From Scatosoma sp045632265 (GTDB lineage Bacteria; Bacillota; Clostridia; Christensenellales; Borkfalkiaceae), in assembly GCA_045632265.1 (NCBI GenBank), contig JAZQWG010000036.1, positions 1-64,000 of the forward strand: DNA of 64,000 nt, read 5' to 3'. A model generated the notes under the pieces. It was not told the DNA's origin. It searched no databases and saw nothing but the letters and a program-made list of their open reading frames with translations. This document shows positions 18,498 through 26,669 of the stretch, piece by piece. The translations under genes and the position numbers were made by a program. Position 1 is the first letter of the stretch, and every line of letters begins with the position of its first letter.

Positions 18498-19535
18498 ATG
18501 GGATTGTTTACGAATAAAACGTTGTTGATTACGGGTGGAACGGGGAGCTTTGGTAATGCCGTTCTTAATAGATTTTTGAAAACGGATATCGGGGAAATTC
18601 GTATTTTCTCGCGTGATGAGAAAAAACAAGACGATATGCGTCATGAATTCCAAGCAAAAATGCCCGAAGTGGCTGAAAAAATTAAATTCTATATCGGGGA
18701 CGTGCGCGATATTGCGAGCATTAGAAACGCTATGCACGGCGTAGATTACATATTCCACGCAGCTGCGTTGAAGCAAGTGCCTTCGTGCGAATTCTTCCCC
18801 ATCGAAGCGGTGAAAACCAACGTTATCGGAACGGAAAACGTGCTTACGGCGGCGATTGATGCCGGCGTTAAAAACATTGTTTGTCTTTCGACGGACAAGG
18901 CGGCTTACCCCGTAAACGCAATGGGTACGAGCAAAGCTATGATGGAAAAAGTTATCGTTGCCAAATCTCGTACGGTATCGCCCGAAAAGACGAAAATTTG
19001 CTGTACTCGCTACGGCAACGTAATGTGCAGCCGCGGCAGCGTAATTCCTCTTTGGATTGACCAAATCCGCGCGGGCAAGCCTATCACGCTCACCGACCCG
19101 AGCATGACGAGATTTATCATGTCCTTGGAAGAAGCGGTGGATTTGGTATTGTTCGCTTTTGAACACGGTCAAAGCGGCGATATTCTCGTGCAAAAAGCGC
19201 CTGCTTGCACCATCAAAACGCAAGCGGAAGCTGTGTGCGAACTCTTTGGCGGCGATAAGGAAAATATCAAAGTTATCGGTATTCGTCACGGCGAAAAAAT
19301 GTACGAAACGCTTTTGACGAACGAAGAATGTGCAAACGCAATCGACTTGGGCAACTTCTATCGAGTTCCTTGCGACAAGCGTGGTCTTAACTACGATAAA
19401 TATTTCAAGCAAGGCGACGTAGAACGCAACCCCTTGACCGAATTCAATTCCAACAACACCCAACTTTTGACGGTGGAAGAAACGAAGGCGAAGATTGCAT
19501 CGCTCACCTATATCCAAGAAGAACTTAAAAAATAA
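18498..19535 (+). CDS. capE: UDP-GlcNAc 4,6-dehydratase/5-epimerase (CapE/FnlA/WbjB)
   Basis: 345 residues. NAD-binding motif TGGTGSFG near the start, then FSRDEKKQDDMRHEF, the family hallmark. The active site has STDKAAYPVNAMGTSK (about residues 131-146), where Met replaces the usual SDR Tyr as in CapE/WbjB. It converts UDP-GlcNAc to the 4-keto-6-deoxy-L-arabino intermediate, the first step to UDP-L-FucNAc. AAGGAG ribosome-binding site; followed by capF. Confidence 0.92.
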   Translation: MGLFTNKTLLITGGTGSFGNAVLNRFLKTDIGEIRIFSRDEKKQDDMRHEFQAKMPEVAEKIKFYIGDVRDIASIRNAMHGVDYIFHAAALKQVPSCEFFPIEAVKTNVIGTENVLTAAIDAGVKNIVCLSTDKAAYPVNAMGTSKAMMEKVIVAKSRTVSPEKTKICCTRYGNVMCSRGSVIPLWIDQIRAGKPITLTDPSMTRFIMSLEEAVDLVLFAFEHGQSGDILVQKAPACTIKTQAEAVCELFGGDKENIKVIGIRHGEKMYETLLTNEECANAIDLGNFYRVPCDKRGLNYDKYFKQGDVERNPLTEFNSNNTQLLTVEETKAKIASLTYIQEELKK

Positions 19536-19544
19536 GGACAAGCT

Positions 19545-20747
19545 ATGAAAATTCTTGTGACGGGTGCGAAGGGGTTTGTCGGCAAAAACCTTTGCGCCGC
19601 ATTATACAACTTAAAAGACGGGAAAGATAAAACCCGTCCGGCTCTCAATATTGAAGCGGTTTACGAATACGACGTGGACAGCACGCTTTCCGATTTGGAC
19701 GGCTATTGCAAGGACGCCGATTTCGTGTTCAACTTGGCGGGCGTGAACCGTCCGCAAACGCAAGAAGAGTTCATGCAAGGCAATTTCGGCTTTGCGTCCA
19801 CCTTGCTCGACACGCTTCAAAAGCACGACAACAAAGCCCCCGTAATGCTTTCGTCGTCCATTCAAGCTACCCTTATCGGCCGCTACGGCGAGGGGGAATA
19901 CGGCAAGAGCAAGAAGGCGGGGGAAGAACTTTTCTTCGATTACGCGCAAAAATGCGGCGGGCATGTATGCGTTTACCGTTTCCCCAACCTTTTTGGGAAA
20001 TGGTGTCGCCCTAACTACAACAGCGCCGTGGCAACCTTCTGCAACAATATCGCAAACGATTTGCCTATCACGGTAAATGATCGTGCCGTCGAGCTTGAAC
20101 TTTTATACATTGACGATTTGGTGCAAGAAATGCTCGATTTGTTAGAGGGCAAGGGGCATCGTTGCGACTACGACGGCTTAACGCCCGTGGCGAGCGAAAG
20201 TGGCAAATACTACTTCGTGCCTACGACGCACAAAGTGACGCTTGGCGAAATTGTCGATTTGCTTTACACGTTTAGAGCGCAAAGCGACAGTTTGACGATT
20301 CCCGAAATTCCTGCGGGCAGTTTCGCAAAGAAATTGTATTCCACGTATTTGAGCTATTTGCCCAAAGACAAAGTGGCTTTTGATTTGAATATGAACGTGG
20401 ATGCGCGCGGCAGCTTTACCGAACTTTTGAAAACGGAAAAGTGCGGACAAGTGTCTATCAATATCTCAAAGCCTGGGATTACGAAAGGTCAGCACTGGCA
20501 CCATAGCAAGTGGGAATTCTTTATCGTAGTTGCGGGCAAGGGCTTGATACAGCAACGCAAGATAGGCACGGACGAAGTGTTAAACTTTGAAGTAAGCGGC
20601 GACAAAATTCAAGCGGTGCACATGTTGCCTGGCTACACGCACAACATCATCAACCTTTCCGATACGGAAAACTTGGTGACGGTGATGTGGGCAAACGAGC
20701 CTTTTGACAAAAACCACCCCGATACCTTTTTTGAAATAGTGGAATAA
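19545..20747 (+). CDS. capF: UDP-4-keto-sugar epimerase/reductase with cupin domain (CapF/FnlB)
   Basis: 400 residues in two parts. The N-terminal SDR reductase has TGAKGFVGKNL at the start, FNLAGVNRPQT and EYGKSKKAGE. The C-terminal cupin (from about residue 280) has GQHWHHSKWEFF with zinc-binding His and MLPGYTHNIINLS. This bifunctional layout is diagnostic of CapF. It makes the epimerised and reduced UDP-sugar in the L-FucNAc pathway. The gene after it is not capG but a nucleotidyltransferase-fold gene. Confidence 0.92.
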   Translation: MKILVTGAKGFVGKNLCAALYNLKDGKDKTRPALNIEAVYEYDVDSTLSDLDGYCKDADFVFNLAGVNRPQTQEEFMQGNFGFASTLLDTLQKHDNKAPVMLSSSIQATLIGRYGEGEYGKSKKAGEELFFDYAQKCGGHVCVYRFPNLFGKWCRPNYNSAVATFCNNIANDLPITVNDRAVELELLYIDDLVQEMLDLLEGKGHRCDYDGLTPVASESGKYYFVPTTHKVTLGEIVDLLYTFRAQSDSLTIPEIPAGSFAKKLYSTYLSYLPKDKVAFDLNMNVDARGSFTELLKTEKCGQVSINISKPGITKGQHWHHSKWEFFIVVAGKGLIQQRKIGTDEVLNFEVSGDKIQAVHMLPGYTHNIINLSDTENLVTVMWANEPFDKNHPDTFFEIVE

Positions 20748-20751
20748 GCTT

Positions 20752-21987
20752 ATGACGACTTGGACGAGAGAACAACAAATGGTTTTGCATTTGACGGAAC
20801 GCGGGATATCCCAAACTCCGTCCGCTCTCGCTTGGTCGGAAGAAGAATTAAAGTCGGTGGACTGGTCGGCTATCTTGCAAGAATGCGAATATCAAACGAT
20901 TACGCTTGCGTGTTTTGACAAGATAGGCGAATACAAAAAATATATTCCCAAAGACGTTTACAACGATTGGAAAATGCGTGCGTTTATGCACATGCAAAAA
21001 AACGTATCGATTTTAGGCGCGCAAGCGGAGCTTGTCAACGTGTTGGAGAAAAATCAATTTCCGTACGTCATCATCAAAGGCACGGTGACGTCGGCGTATT
21101 ATCCAAAGCCCGATATGCGGCTTTTGGGCGACATAGATTTTTATATCGAGCCCCGTATGCGTAAGCAAATTGCGCAAGAACTTGAAAAAAACGGCTTTAT
21201 CGATCAAAAGGACGTACACGTCTATCACGTCAATTTTAAGAAAGACAACGTGACGGTGGAATTGCACTTCGATTTACCAGGCATGCCCAACGGGGAGCTG
21301 GGTGAGCGTACTCGCAAGTTTTTTGCGCACGTTTTTGAAAAGAGCGAAAGACATAAAACAGACTTTTTCGAGTGCAACGCGCCAAGCGAAATTCATCACG
21401 GCGTTATCGTATTGTTGCACGCATTAAGCCACCAAACGGGCTATGGTATGGGGCTTCGCCATTTATGCGACTGGGCGGCGTTCGTCCAAAGCACGAAAGA
21501 TAGGGGGTACTGGCAAGAAAGCTTGCTTCCCTTCTTTAAGGAAATCGGCGTATATCGTTATGCGTGCGCACTCACCAAAACGGCTTCACTCTATCTTGGG
21601 ATAGCGTGTCCCACGTGGGCGCAAGACGTGGAAGAAGAGCTGTGTGGTCAGCTGCTTGGCGATATGTTCACGGCAGGGAATTTTGGCAATAAGGATAGGG
21701 TGTATTCCAAGAGCGCGCAACTGATTGAGAAAAAGGACGGCAAAAATCGTGGTCCGTTTGCAACGCTTATGCACTCGTTGCATCAATCGATTGTTTGGCG
21801 TTATCCGATTGTAAAGAAGGTGTGGATACTTTATCCGTTTATCTTCGTTTGGAAGGTGATACGCAACCTATTTTTGATGTGCATAGGCAAACGTACGTCT
21901 TTAACGCAAACGTTGCCCGAAGCGAAAAAGCGTAGAAAAATTTACGAACAATTAAGAATATTTGAGCCGCAAGGCGAGGAGAAATAA
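20752..21987 (+). CDS. Nucleotidyltransferase-fold family protein (NTP_transf_5-like)
   Basis: 411 residues, no signal peptide. Around residue 105 it has VIIKGTVTSAYYPKPDMR followed by LLGDIDFYIEP, the GxxxR..GD(I)D pattern of this nucleotidyltransferase family, and later LLHALSHQTGYGMGLRHLCDWA, the family's His-rich segment. Members are common in capsule and antibiotic loci, but their reaction is unknown. The C-terminal part is basic with a hydrophobic stretch (IVKKVWILYPFIFVWKVI). It interrupts the usual capE-capF-capG order. The next gene begins five bases after its stop. Confidence 0.72.
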   Translation: MTTWTREQQMVLHLTERGISQTPSALAWSEEELKSVDWSAILQECEYQTITLACFDKIGEYKKYIPKDVYNDWKMRAFMHMQKNVSILGAQAELVNVLEKNQFPYVIIKGTVTSAYYPKPDMRLLGDIDFYIEPRMRKQIAQELEKNGFIDQKDVHVYHVNFKKDNVTVELHFDLPGMPNGELGERTRKFFAHVFEKSERHKTDFFECNAPSEIHHGVIVLLHALSHQTGYGMGLRHLCDWAAFVQSTKDRGYWQESLLPFFKEIGVYRYACALTKTASLYLGIACPTWAQDVEEELCGQLLGDMFTAGNFGNKDRVYSKSAQLIEKKDGKNRGPFATLMHSLHQSIVWRYPIVKKVWILYPFIFVWKVIRNLFLMCIGKRTSLTQTLPEAKKRRKIYEQLRIFEPQGEEK

Positions 21988-21991
21988 AGAC

Positions 21992-23176
21992 ATGGAAATG
22001 AAATTGGACTACTCGGACGTAAAATTCCAAGACAACGGCAAATTGAAATTGTTGATTATCGTGGGCACTCGCCCCGAAATTATCCGCTTGGCGGCGGTTA
22101 TCAATAAAGCTCGTCAATACTTCGATTGTATCTTGGCGCACACGGGACAAAACTACGATTATAATTTGAACGGCGTGTTCTTCAAGGATTTGAAGCTTGC
22201 CGATCCCGAAGTGTACATGGATGCGGTGGGCGATGACTTGGGTGCAACCGTGGGCAATATTATCAACTGCTCGTATAAACTTATGGTTGCTTGTAAGCCC
22301 GATGCGTTGCTTATTTTGGGCGACACCAACAGCTGTCTTTCCGCCATTGCGGCAAAGCGTTTGCATATCCCCATTTTCCACATGGAAGCGGGCAATAGAT
22401 GCAAGGACGAATGCTTGCCCGAAGAAACGAATCGCCGTATTGTAGATATTATTTCGGACGTGAACTTGGCGTATTCCGAACACGCAAGAAGATACCTTGC
22501 CGATTGCGGGCTTCCCAAAGAACGTACGTACGTGACGGGCTCGCCTATGGCGGAAGTGTTGCACAATAACCTTGCAGATATTGAAAAGAGCGACGTTTTG
22601 GAAAGACTTGGCTTGCAAGCGAAAAAATACATTCTCTTGTCGGCGCATAGAGAAGAAAATATCGACACGGAAAAGAACTTCCTTTCCCTTTTCACGGCAA
22701 TCAATAAAATGGCGGAAAAATACGATATGCCCATTTTGTATTCGTGTCACCCCAGAAGCAAAAAGCGTTTGGAAGCAAGGGGGTTTGTGCTTGATAAACG
22801 AGTAATTTGTCAACAACCTTTGGGTTTCCACGATTATAATAAATTGCAAATGAACGCCTTTGCGGTCGTTTCGGATAGTGGCACTTTGCCCGAAGAAAGC
22901 AGTTTCTTTACGAGCCTTGGGAAGCCTTTCCCCGCGGTATGTATTCGTACTTCGACGGAACGCCCCGAAGCGCTTGATAAAGCGTGCTTCGTGCTTGCAG
23001 GCATTGACGAAAAACACCTTTTGCAAGCGGTGGATACGGCTGTGCAACTCACGGTGGATAATCAACACGGAATCCCCGTGCCCGATTACGTAGAAGAAAA
23101 CGTTTCCACGAAAGTGGTAAAACTTATCCAAAGCTACACGGGCGTCGTTGATAAAATGGTTTGGAGAAAATATTAA
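21992..23176 (+). CDS. capG: UDP-N-acetylglucosamine 2-epimerase family (CapG/FnlC)
   Basis: 394 residues from the ATG at 21992, served by GAGGAG eleven bases upstream; a TTG at 21962 in the track frame would overlap the previous gene. Key motifs: IIVGTRPEIIRLA at about residue 22, HTGQNYDYNLN, LILGDTNSCLSA, HMEAGNRCKDECLPEETNR and SDSGTLPEESSF, all typical of the WecB/CapG 2-epimerase fold. With CapE and CapF it completes UDP-L-FucNAc. This is the last gene of the locus; a terminator follows at once. Confidence 0.92.
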   Translation: MEMKLDYSDVKFQDNGKLKLLIIVGTRPEIIRLAAVINKARQYFDCILAHTGQNYDYNLNGVFFKDLKLADPEVYMDAVGDDLGATVGNIINCSYKLMVACKPDALLILGDTNSCLSAIAAKRLHIPIFHMEAGNRCKDECLPEETNRRIVDIISDVNLAYSEHARRYLADCGLPKERTYVTGSPMAEVLHNNLADIEKSDVLERLGLQAKKYILLSAHREENIDTEKNFLSLFTAINKMAEKYDMPILYSCHPRSKKRLEARGFVLDKRVICQQPLGFHDYNKLQMNAFAVVSDSGTLPEESSFFTSLGKPFPAVCIRTSTERPEALDKACFVLAGIDEKHLLQAVDTAVQLTVDNQHGIPVPDYVEENVSTKVVKLIQSYTGVVDKMVWRKY

Positions 23177-23180
23177 AAGG

Positions 23181-23210
23181 AAAACCGAGCGATATTTGTC
23201 GCTCGGTTTT
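23181..23210 (+). terminator. Rho-independent terminator after capG
   Basis: Stem AACCGAGCG/CGCTCGGTT with a short loop and T-run just after the capG stop. It closes the polysaccharide operon. Confidence 0.85.
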
Positions 23211-23218
23211 ATAATCGC

Positions 23219-23247
23219 TTGATTTTTATCGATAATATATTTATAAT
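23219..23247 (+). promoter_or_regulatory. Sigma-A type promoter of rex-adhE
   Basis: TTGATT (23219) and TATAAT (23242) are separated by 17 bases, 26 bases before the Rex start. I did not find a clear Rex operator (TTGTTAA-type dyad) around it. Confidence 0.7.
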
Positions 23248-23272
23248 AGAAAAAAAGAGTAGGAGAAACAAC

Positions 23273-23935
23273 ATGAAAGATAAGACGTTTGAAGGGGAAG
23301 CGGGGAAGGAAATATCCAAGGCGACCATTGCGCGCATGCCTTTGTATTTGCGCTTTTTGCAAGAAGAAAATTCCAAGGGGGAGAAATACATATCTTCCAC
23401 CGTTATTGCGCAAAATATTTCCGTATCGTCGGTGCTTGTACGCAAAGACTTGGCGCTCGTGTCCTCGCAATCGGGGCGTCCTCGCTTGGGTTTTGCCGTC
23501 AGCCGTTTGATTGTCGATATCGAAAAATTCTTGGGCTATGACAACCTTTCCGATGCCGTAGTCGTCGGTGCGGGTGGGCTTGGTAGAGCTTTCCTTGGTT
23601 ATGAAGGTTTCAAAAGCAACGGCTTAAACGTCCTTGCGGCGTTTGACGTGGATAAAAAAATCGTAGGGAAAACGTTTGCAGGCAAAAAAGTTTTGCATTT
23701 GGACGAGCTTTCTAAATTCGTTGCGGCAAACCAAGTGAAAATAGGCATTATCACCGTGCCCAAGCACGCGGCGCAAGAAGTTCTTAACCGCTTGGTGGAA
23801 GCGGGCGTAAAAGCCGTTTGGAACTTTGCTCCCGCCCCTTTACGCGCGCCGAAAGATATCGTACTCAAAACGGAAGATTTGGCAGCATCCTTGGCAATGC
23901 TTGCAGGTCAGTTGTACAAAAACGACAGACAATAA
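23273..23935 (+). CDS. rex: Redox-sensing transcriptional repressor Rex
   Basis: 220 residues from the ATG at 23273, with AGGAG upstream; in-frame codons before it have no site. The N-terminal winged helix (ISKATIARMPLYLRFLQ, then ISSTVIAQNISVSSVLVRKDLALV) binds DNA; from about residue 95, VVGAGGLGRAFLGY forms the NAD(H)-binding Rossmann fold, and the C-terminal helix is the domain-swap helix. Rex senses the NADH/NAD ratio and represses fermentation genes. adhE, a classic Rex target, lies 54 bases downstream without a terminator between. Confidence 0.95.
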   Translation: MKDKTFEGEAGKEISKATIARMPLYLRFLQEENSKGEKYISSTVIAQNISVSSVLVRKDLALVSSQSGRPRLGFAVSRLIVDIEKFLGYDNLSDAVVVGAGGLGRAFLGYEGFKSNGLNVLAAFDVDKKIVGKTFAGKKVLHLDELSKFVAANQVKIGIITVPKHAAQEVLNRLVEAGVKAVWNFAPAPLRAPKDIVLKTEDLAASLAMLAGQLYKNDRQ

Positions 23936-23989
23936 GCCGCTCCGTTTCCTATCCTTTTGCGTGGGCAACGGCGCACAAGGGGGAATATA

Positions 23990-26590
23990 GTGGAAGAGAA
24001 AACGGAAGGCGAAAAATCGCTTTTAGAGTTATTACAACGGGTGAAAAACGCCCAAAAAGAATTTGCCACCTACTCGCAAGAAAGGGTGGACGAAATTTTC
24101 AAAGCGGCGGCGTTTGCCGCCAACGCGGATAGATTGCGCCTTGCCCGCCTTGCAGTGGACGAAACGGGCATGGGCGTGTTTGAAGACAAAGTGCTGAAAA
24201 ATCATTACGCGTCGGAATATATTTATCATCGCTACAAAACGGAACGCACGTGTGGCGTAATCGAGGATGACAAGGCAAACGGATACACCCGCATTGCCGA
24301 GCCGATAGGGGTGGCGGCAGCCATCGTTCCCACGACCAACCCCACGTCCACGGCGATATTCAAAGCCCTGCTCTGCTTAAAAACGCGGAACGGGCTTATT
24401 TTATCGCCCCACCCACGTGCCAAACATTGCACGATAGAAGCGGCGAAAACGGTGCTTCATGCGGCAATAGCAGCGGGCGCACCGAAAGATATTATCGCAT
24501 GGATAGATACGCCGTCCGTGCCCCTTTCCGCCATGCTCATGAAAGAAGCAGACGTCATCTTGGCTACCGGTGGGCCGGCTATGGTAAAAGCGGCGTATTC
24601 TTCGGGCAAACCCGCTATCGGCGTGGGGGCGGGCAACACCCCCGTCATCGTGGACGAAACGGCGGATATCCGCAAGACGGCATCGTCCATTATCCACTCG
24701 AAAACCTTTGACAACGGCGTGATTTGCGCATCCGAACAAGCGGTGATAGTCGCAAGAAATATCTACGATAAATTCAAGACGGAATTTACGGCGCAAGGGG
24801 CGTACTTTTTAGACGATAACGAAAAGCAAAAAGTGCGTGACACCATGTTTCAAAATGGTGTGCTCAACGCCAAAATCGTTGGGCAAAGCGCGCAAAAGGT
24901 GGCAAACCTTTGCGGGATAGAAGTGCCGAGCAATACGAAAATTTTGGTGGGCGAAGTGCAATCGGTGGACGATGACGAGCCATTTTCCAAGGAAAAACTT
25001 TCCCCCGTGCTTGCGATGTATCAATACGAGAATTTTTCGCAAGCGCTCGACGTGGCGGATAAACTCGTGCATGGCGGTGGGCTTGGGCATACGGCGGCAA
25101 TTTATTTGGATGAAGAATGGGCGAAAGAACGCTTAAACGCCTTTGCGAATCGTATGAAAACGTGTCGAATTCTCGTCAATACGCCCTCTTCGCAAGGGGG
25201 GATAGGCGATTTGTACAATTTCCGCTTAACCCCGTCGCTCACGCTTGGTTGCGGGTCTTGGGGTGGCAACAGCGTTTGCGAAAACGTGGGCGTGCAACAA
25301 CTTCTCAATATCAAAACGGTGGCGAGCCGACGAGAAAATATGCTGTGGTTGCGCGTGCCGCAAAAACTCTATTTCAAACGTGGCTGTTTGCGTTTTGCTC
25401 TTGCCGAGTTAAAGGAAGAATACCAAAAACGCCGCGCCTTTATCGTCACGGACGAGTTTTTATACAAAAACGGCATGGTGAAAAGGGTGACGGACGAGCT
25501 TGACAAACTTGGCATTACGCACACCGAATTTTTTGAGATTACGCCCGATCCCACGTTAGAACAAGCCCGTGAAGGGGCAAGGCGCATGGCGGCGTTTGCG
25601 CCCGACGTCATCATTGCCCTTGGTGGCGGCTCGCCTATGGACGGGGCGAAAATCATGTGGGCGTTATACGAACACCCGCAAACGGAATTTGAAGGGCTTG
25701 CCTTGCGGTTTATGGATATACGCAAGCGAGTGTACGCCTTTCCAAAAATGGGCGAAAAGGCAATGTTTGTCGCTATCCCGACGACGGCGGGCACGGGCAG
25801 CGAAGTGACGCCCTTTGCGGTAGTGACGGACGAAAAGACGGGGGAGAAATACCCGCTTGCCGATTATCAGTTGTTGCCCACTATGGCGATTTGCGACGTG
25901 GATTTGATGATGGATATTCCCAAAAAATTGACGGCGATTGCGGGCTTTGACGCGCTTTCGCACGCGATTGAAGCGTTTGTATCGGTGCTCGCAAGCGATT
26001 ATACGGATGCGTTGGCGCTTGAAGCAATCAATGTTTTATTTGAGTATTTGCCAAGAGCCTATCAAAAGGGTAAATCGGACGAGTTGGCTCGTGAAAAAGT
26101 AGCCAACGCCGCAACCATGGCAGGGATAGCCTTTGCCAACGCCTTTTTGGGGGTGTGCCACTCTATGGCGCATAAGCTGGGCGCTCGCTGGCATTTGCCG
26201 CACGGCTTGTCCAACGCTTTGTTGCTTGTGGAAGTGATGCGCTTTAACGCAAGCAAAACCCCTTGCAAAATGGGCACGTTTTCGCAATACGCTTACCCCA
26301 AGGCTTTGGAAAGATACGGGGAAATTGCAAAGCGAATAGGGATAGCGGGACAAACGGACGAAGAGAGTTTAGAAAATCTTATCCACAAGATAGAAGAATT
26401 GAAAGAAATGCTGTCTTTTCCAAAAACCATTAAAGAAGCGCTTGAAAAGGTGAGCGAAAGGGAATTTTTAGACAGCGTAGAAAAGATGAGCCTTGATGCT
26501 TTTGACGATCAGTGCACGGGCGCAAACCCGAGATATCCGCTTGTGGAAGAAATAAAAGCAATGTACGAAAAAGCCTATTACGGCAAATAA
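23990..26590 (+). CDS. adhE: Bifunctional aldehyde-alcohol dehydrogenase AdhE
   Basis: 866 residues, the full family length, from the GTG at 23990 with AAGGGGG upstream. The N-terminal half is a CoA-acylating aldehyde dehydrogenase with catalytic Cys in GVICASEQ (about residue 246); the C-terminal half is an iron alcohol dehydrogenase with GGGSPMDGAK, DALSHAIEAF and CHSMAHKLGARWHLPHG for metal binding. It turns acetyl-CoA to ethanol and reoxidises NADH; the family forms cytosolic spirosomes. Co-transcribed with rex. Well conserved, no sign of damage. Confidence 0.95.
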   Translation: MEEKTEGEKSLLELLQRVKNAQKEFATYSQERVDEIFKAAAFAANADRLRLARLAVDETGMGVFEDKVLKNHYASEYIYHRYKTERTCGVIEDDKANGYTRIAEPIGVAAAIVPTTNPTSTAIFKALLCLKTRNGLILSPHPRAKHCTIEAAKTVLHAAIAAGAPKDIIAWIDTPSVPLSAMLMKEADVILATGGPAMVKAAYSSGKPAIGVGAGNTPVIVDETADIRKTASSIIHSKTFDNGVICASEQAVIVARNIYDKFKTEFTAQGAYFLDDNEKQKVRDTMFQNGVLNAKIVGQSAQKVANLCGIEVPSNTKILVGEVQSVDDDEPFSKEKLSPVLAMYQYENFSQALDVADKLVHGGGLGHTAAIYLDEEWAKERLNAFANRMKTCRILVNTPSSQGGIGDLYNFRLTPSLTLGCGSWGGNSVCENVGVQQLLNIKTVASRRENMLWLRVPQKLYFKRGCLRFALAELKEEYQKRRAFIVTDEFLYKNGMVKRVTDELDKLGITHTEFFEITPDPTLEQAREGARRMAAFAPDVIIALGGGSPMDGAKIMWALYEHPQTEFEGLALRFMDIRKRVYAFPKMGEKAMFVAIPTTAGTGSEVTPFAVVTDEKTGEKYPLADYQLLPTMAICDVDLMMDIPKKLTAIAGFDALSHAIEAFVSVLASDYTDALALEAINVLFEYLPRAYQKGKSDELAREKVANAATMAGIAFANAFLGVCHSMAHKLGARWHLPHGLSNALLLVEVMRFNASKTPCKMGTFSQYAYPKALERYGEIAKRIGIAGQTDEESLENLIHKIEELKEMLSFPKTIKEALEKVSEREFLDSVEKMSLDAFDDQCTGANPRYPLVEEIKAMYEKAYYGK

Positions 26591-26596
26591 AAGAAA

Positions 26597-26620
26597 AACG
26601 GCGGACAACGCCGTTTTTTT
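26597..26620 (+). terminator. Terminator after adhE
   Basis: AACGGCG/CGCCGTT stem followed by seven T's, directly after the adhE stop. Confidence 0.85.
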
Positions 26621-26634
26621 GTGGGCAGAATAGC

Positions 26635-26663
26635 TTGCAAATTTTGTGTTGGTGTGTTATACT
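26635..26663 (+). promoter_or_regulatory. Promoter of tilS, placed for a leaderless transcript
   Basis: TTGCAA (26635) and TATACT (26658), spacer 17. The -10 box ends only six bases before the tilS ATG at 26670, so transcription would start at or next to the start codon. No ribosome-binding site is seen. Confidence 0.6.
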
Positions 26664-26669
26664 GAAAGC

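Noticed and set aside
18477..19541. 354-residue - strand frame over capE
   Set aside because: Antisense shadow; CapE on the + strand is well supported.
21839..23470. 543-residue open frame on the - strand opposite capG
   Set aside because: It is the shadow of capG and rex in another frame. It has no ribosome-binding site, no recognisable motifs, and composition of an antisense frame.
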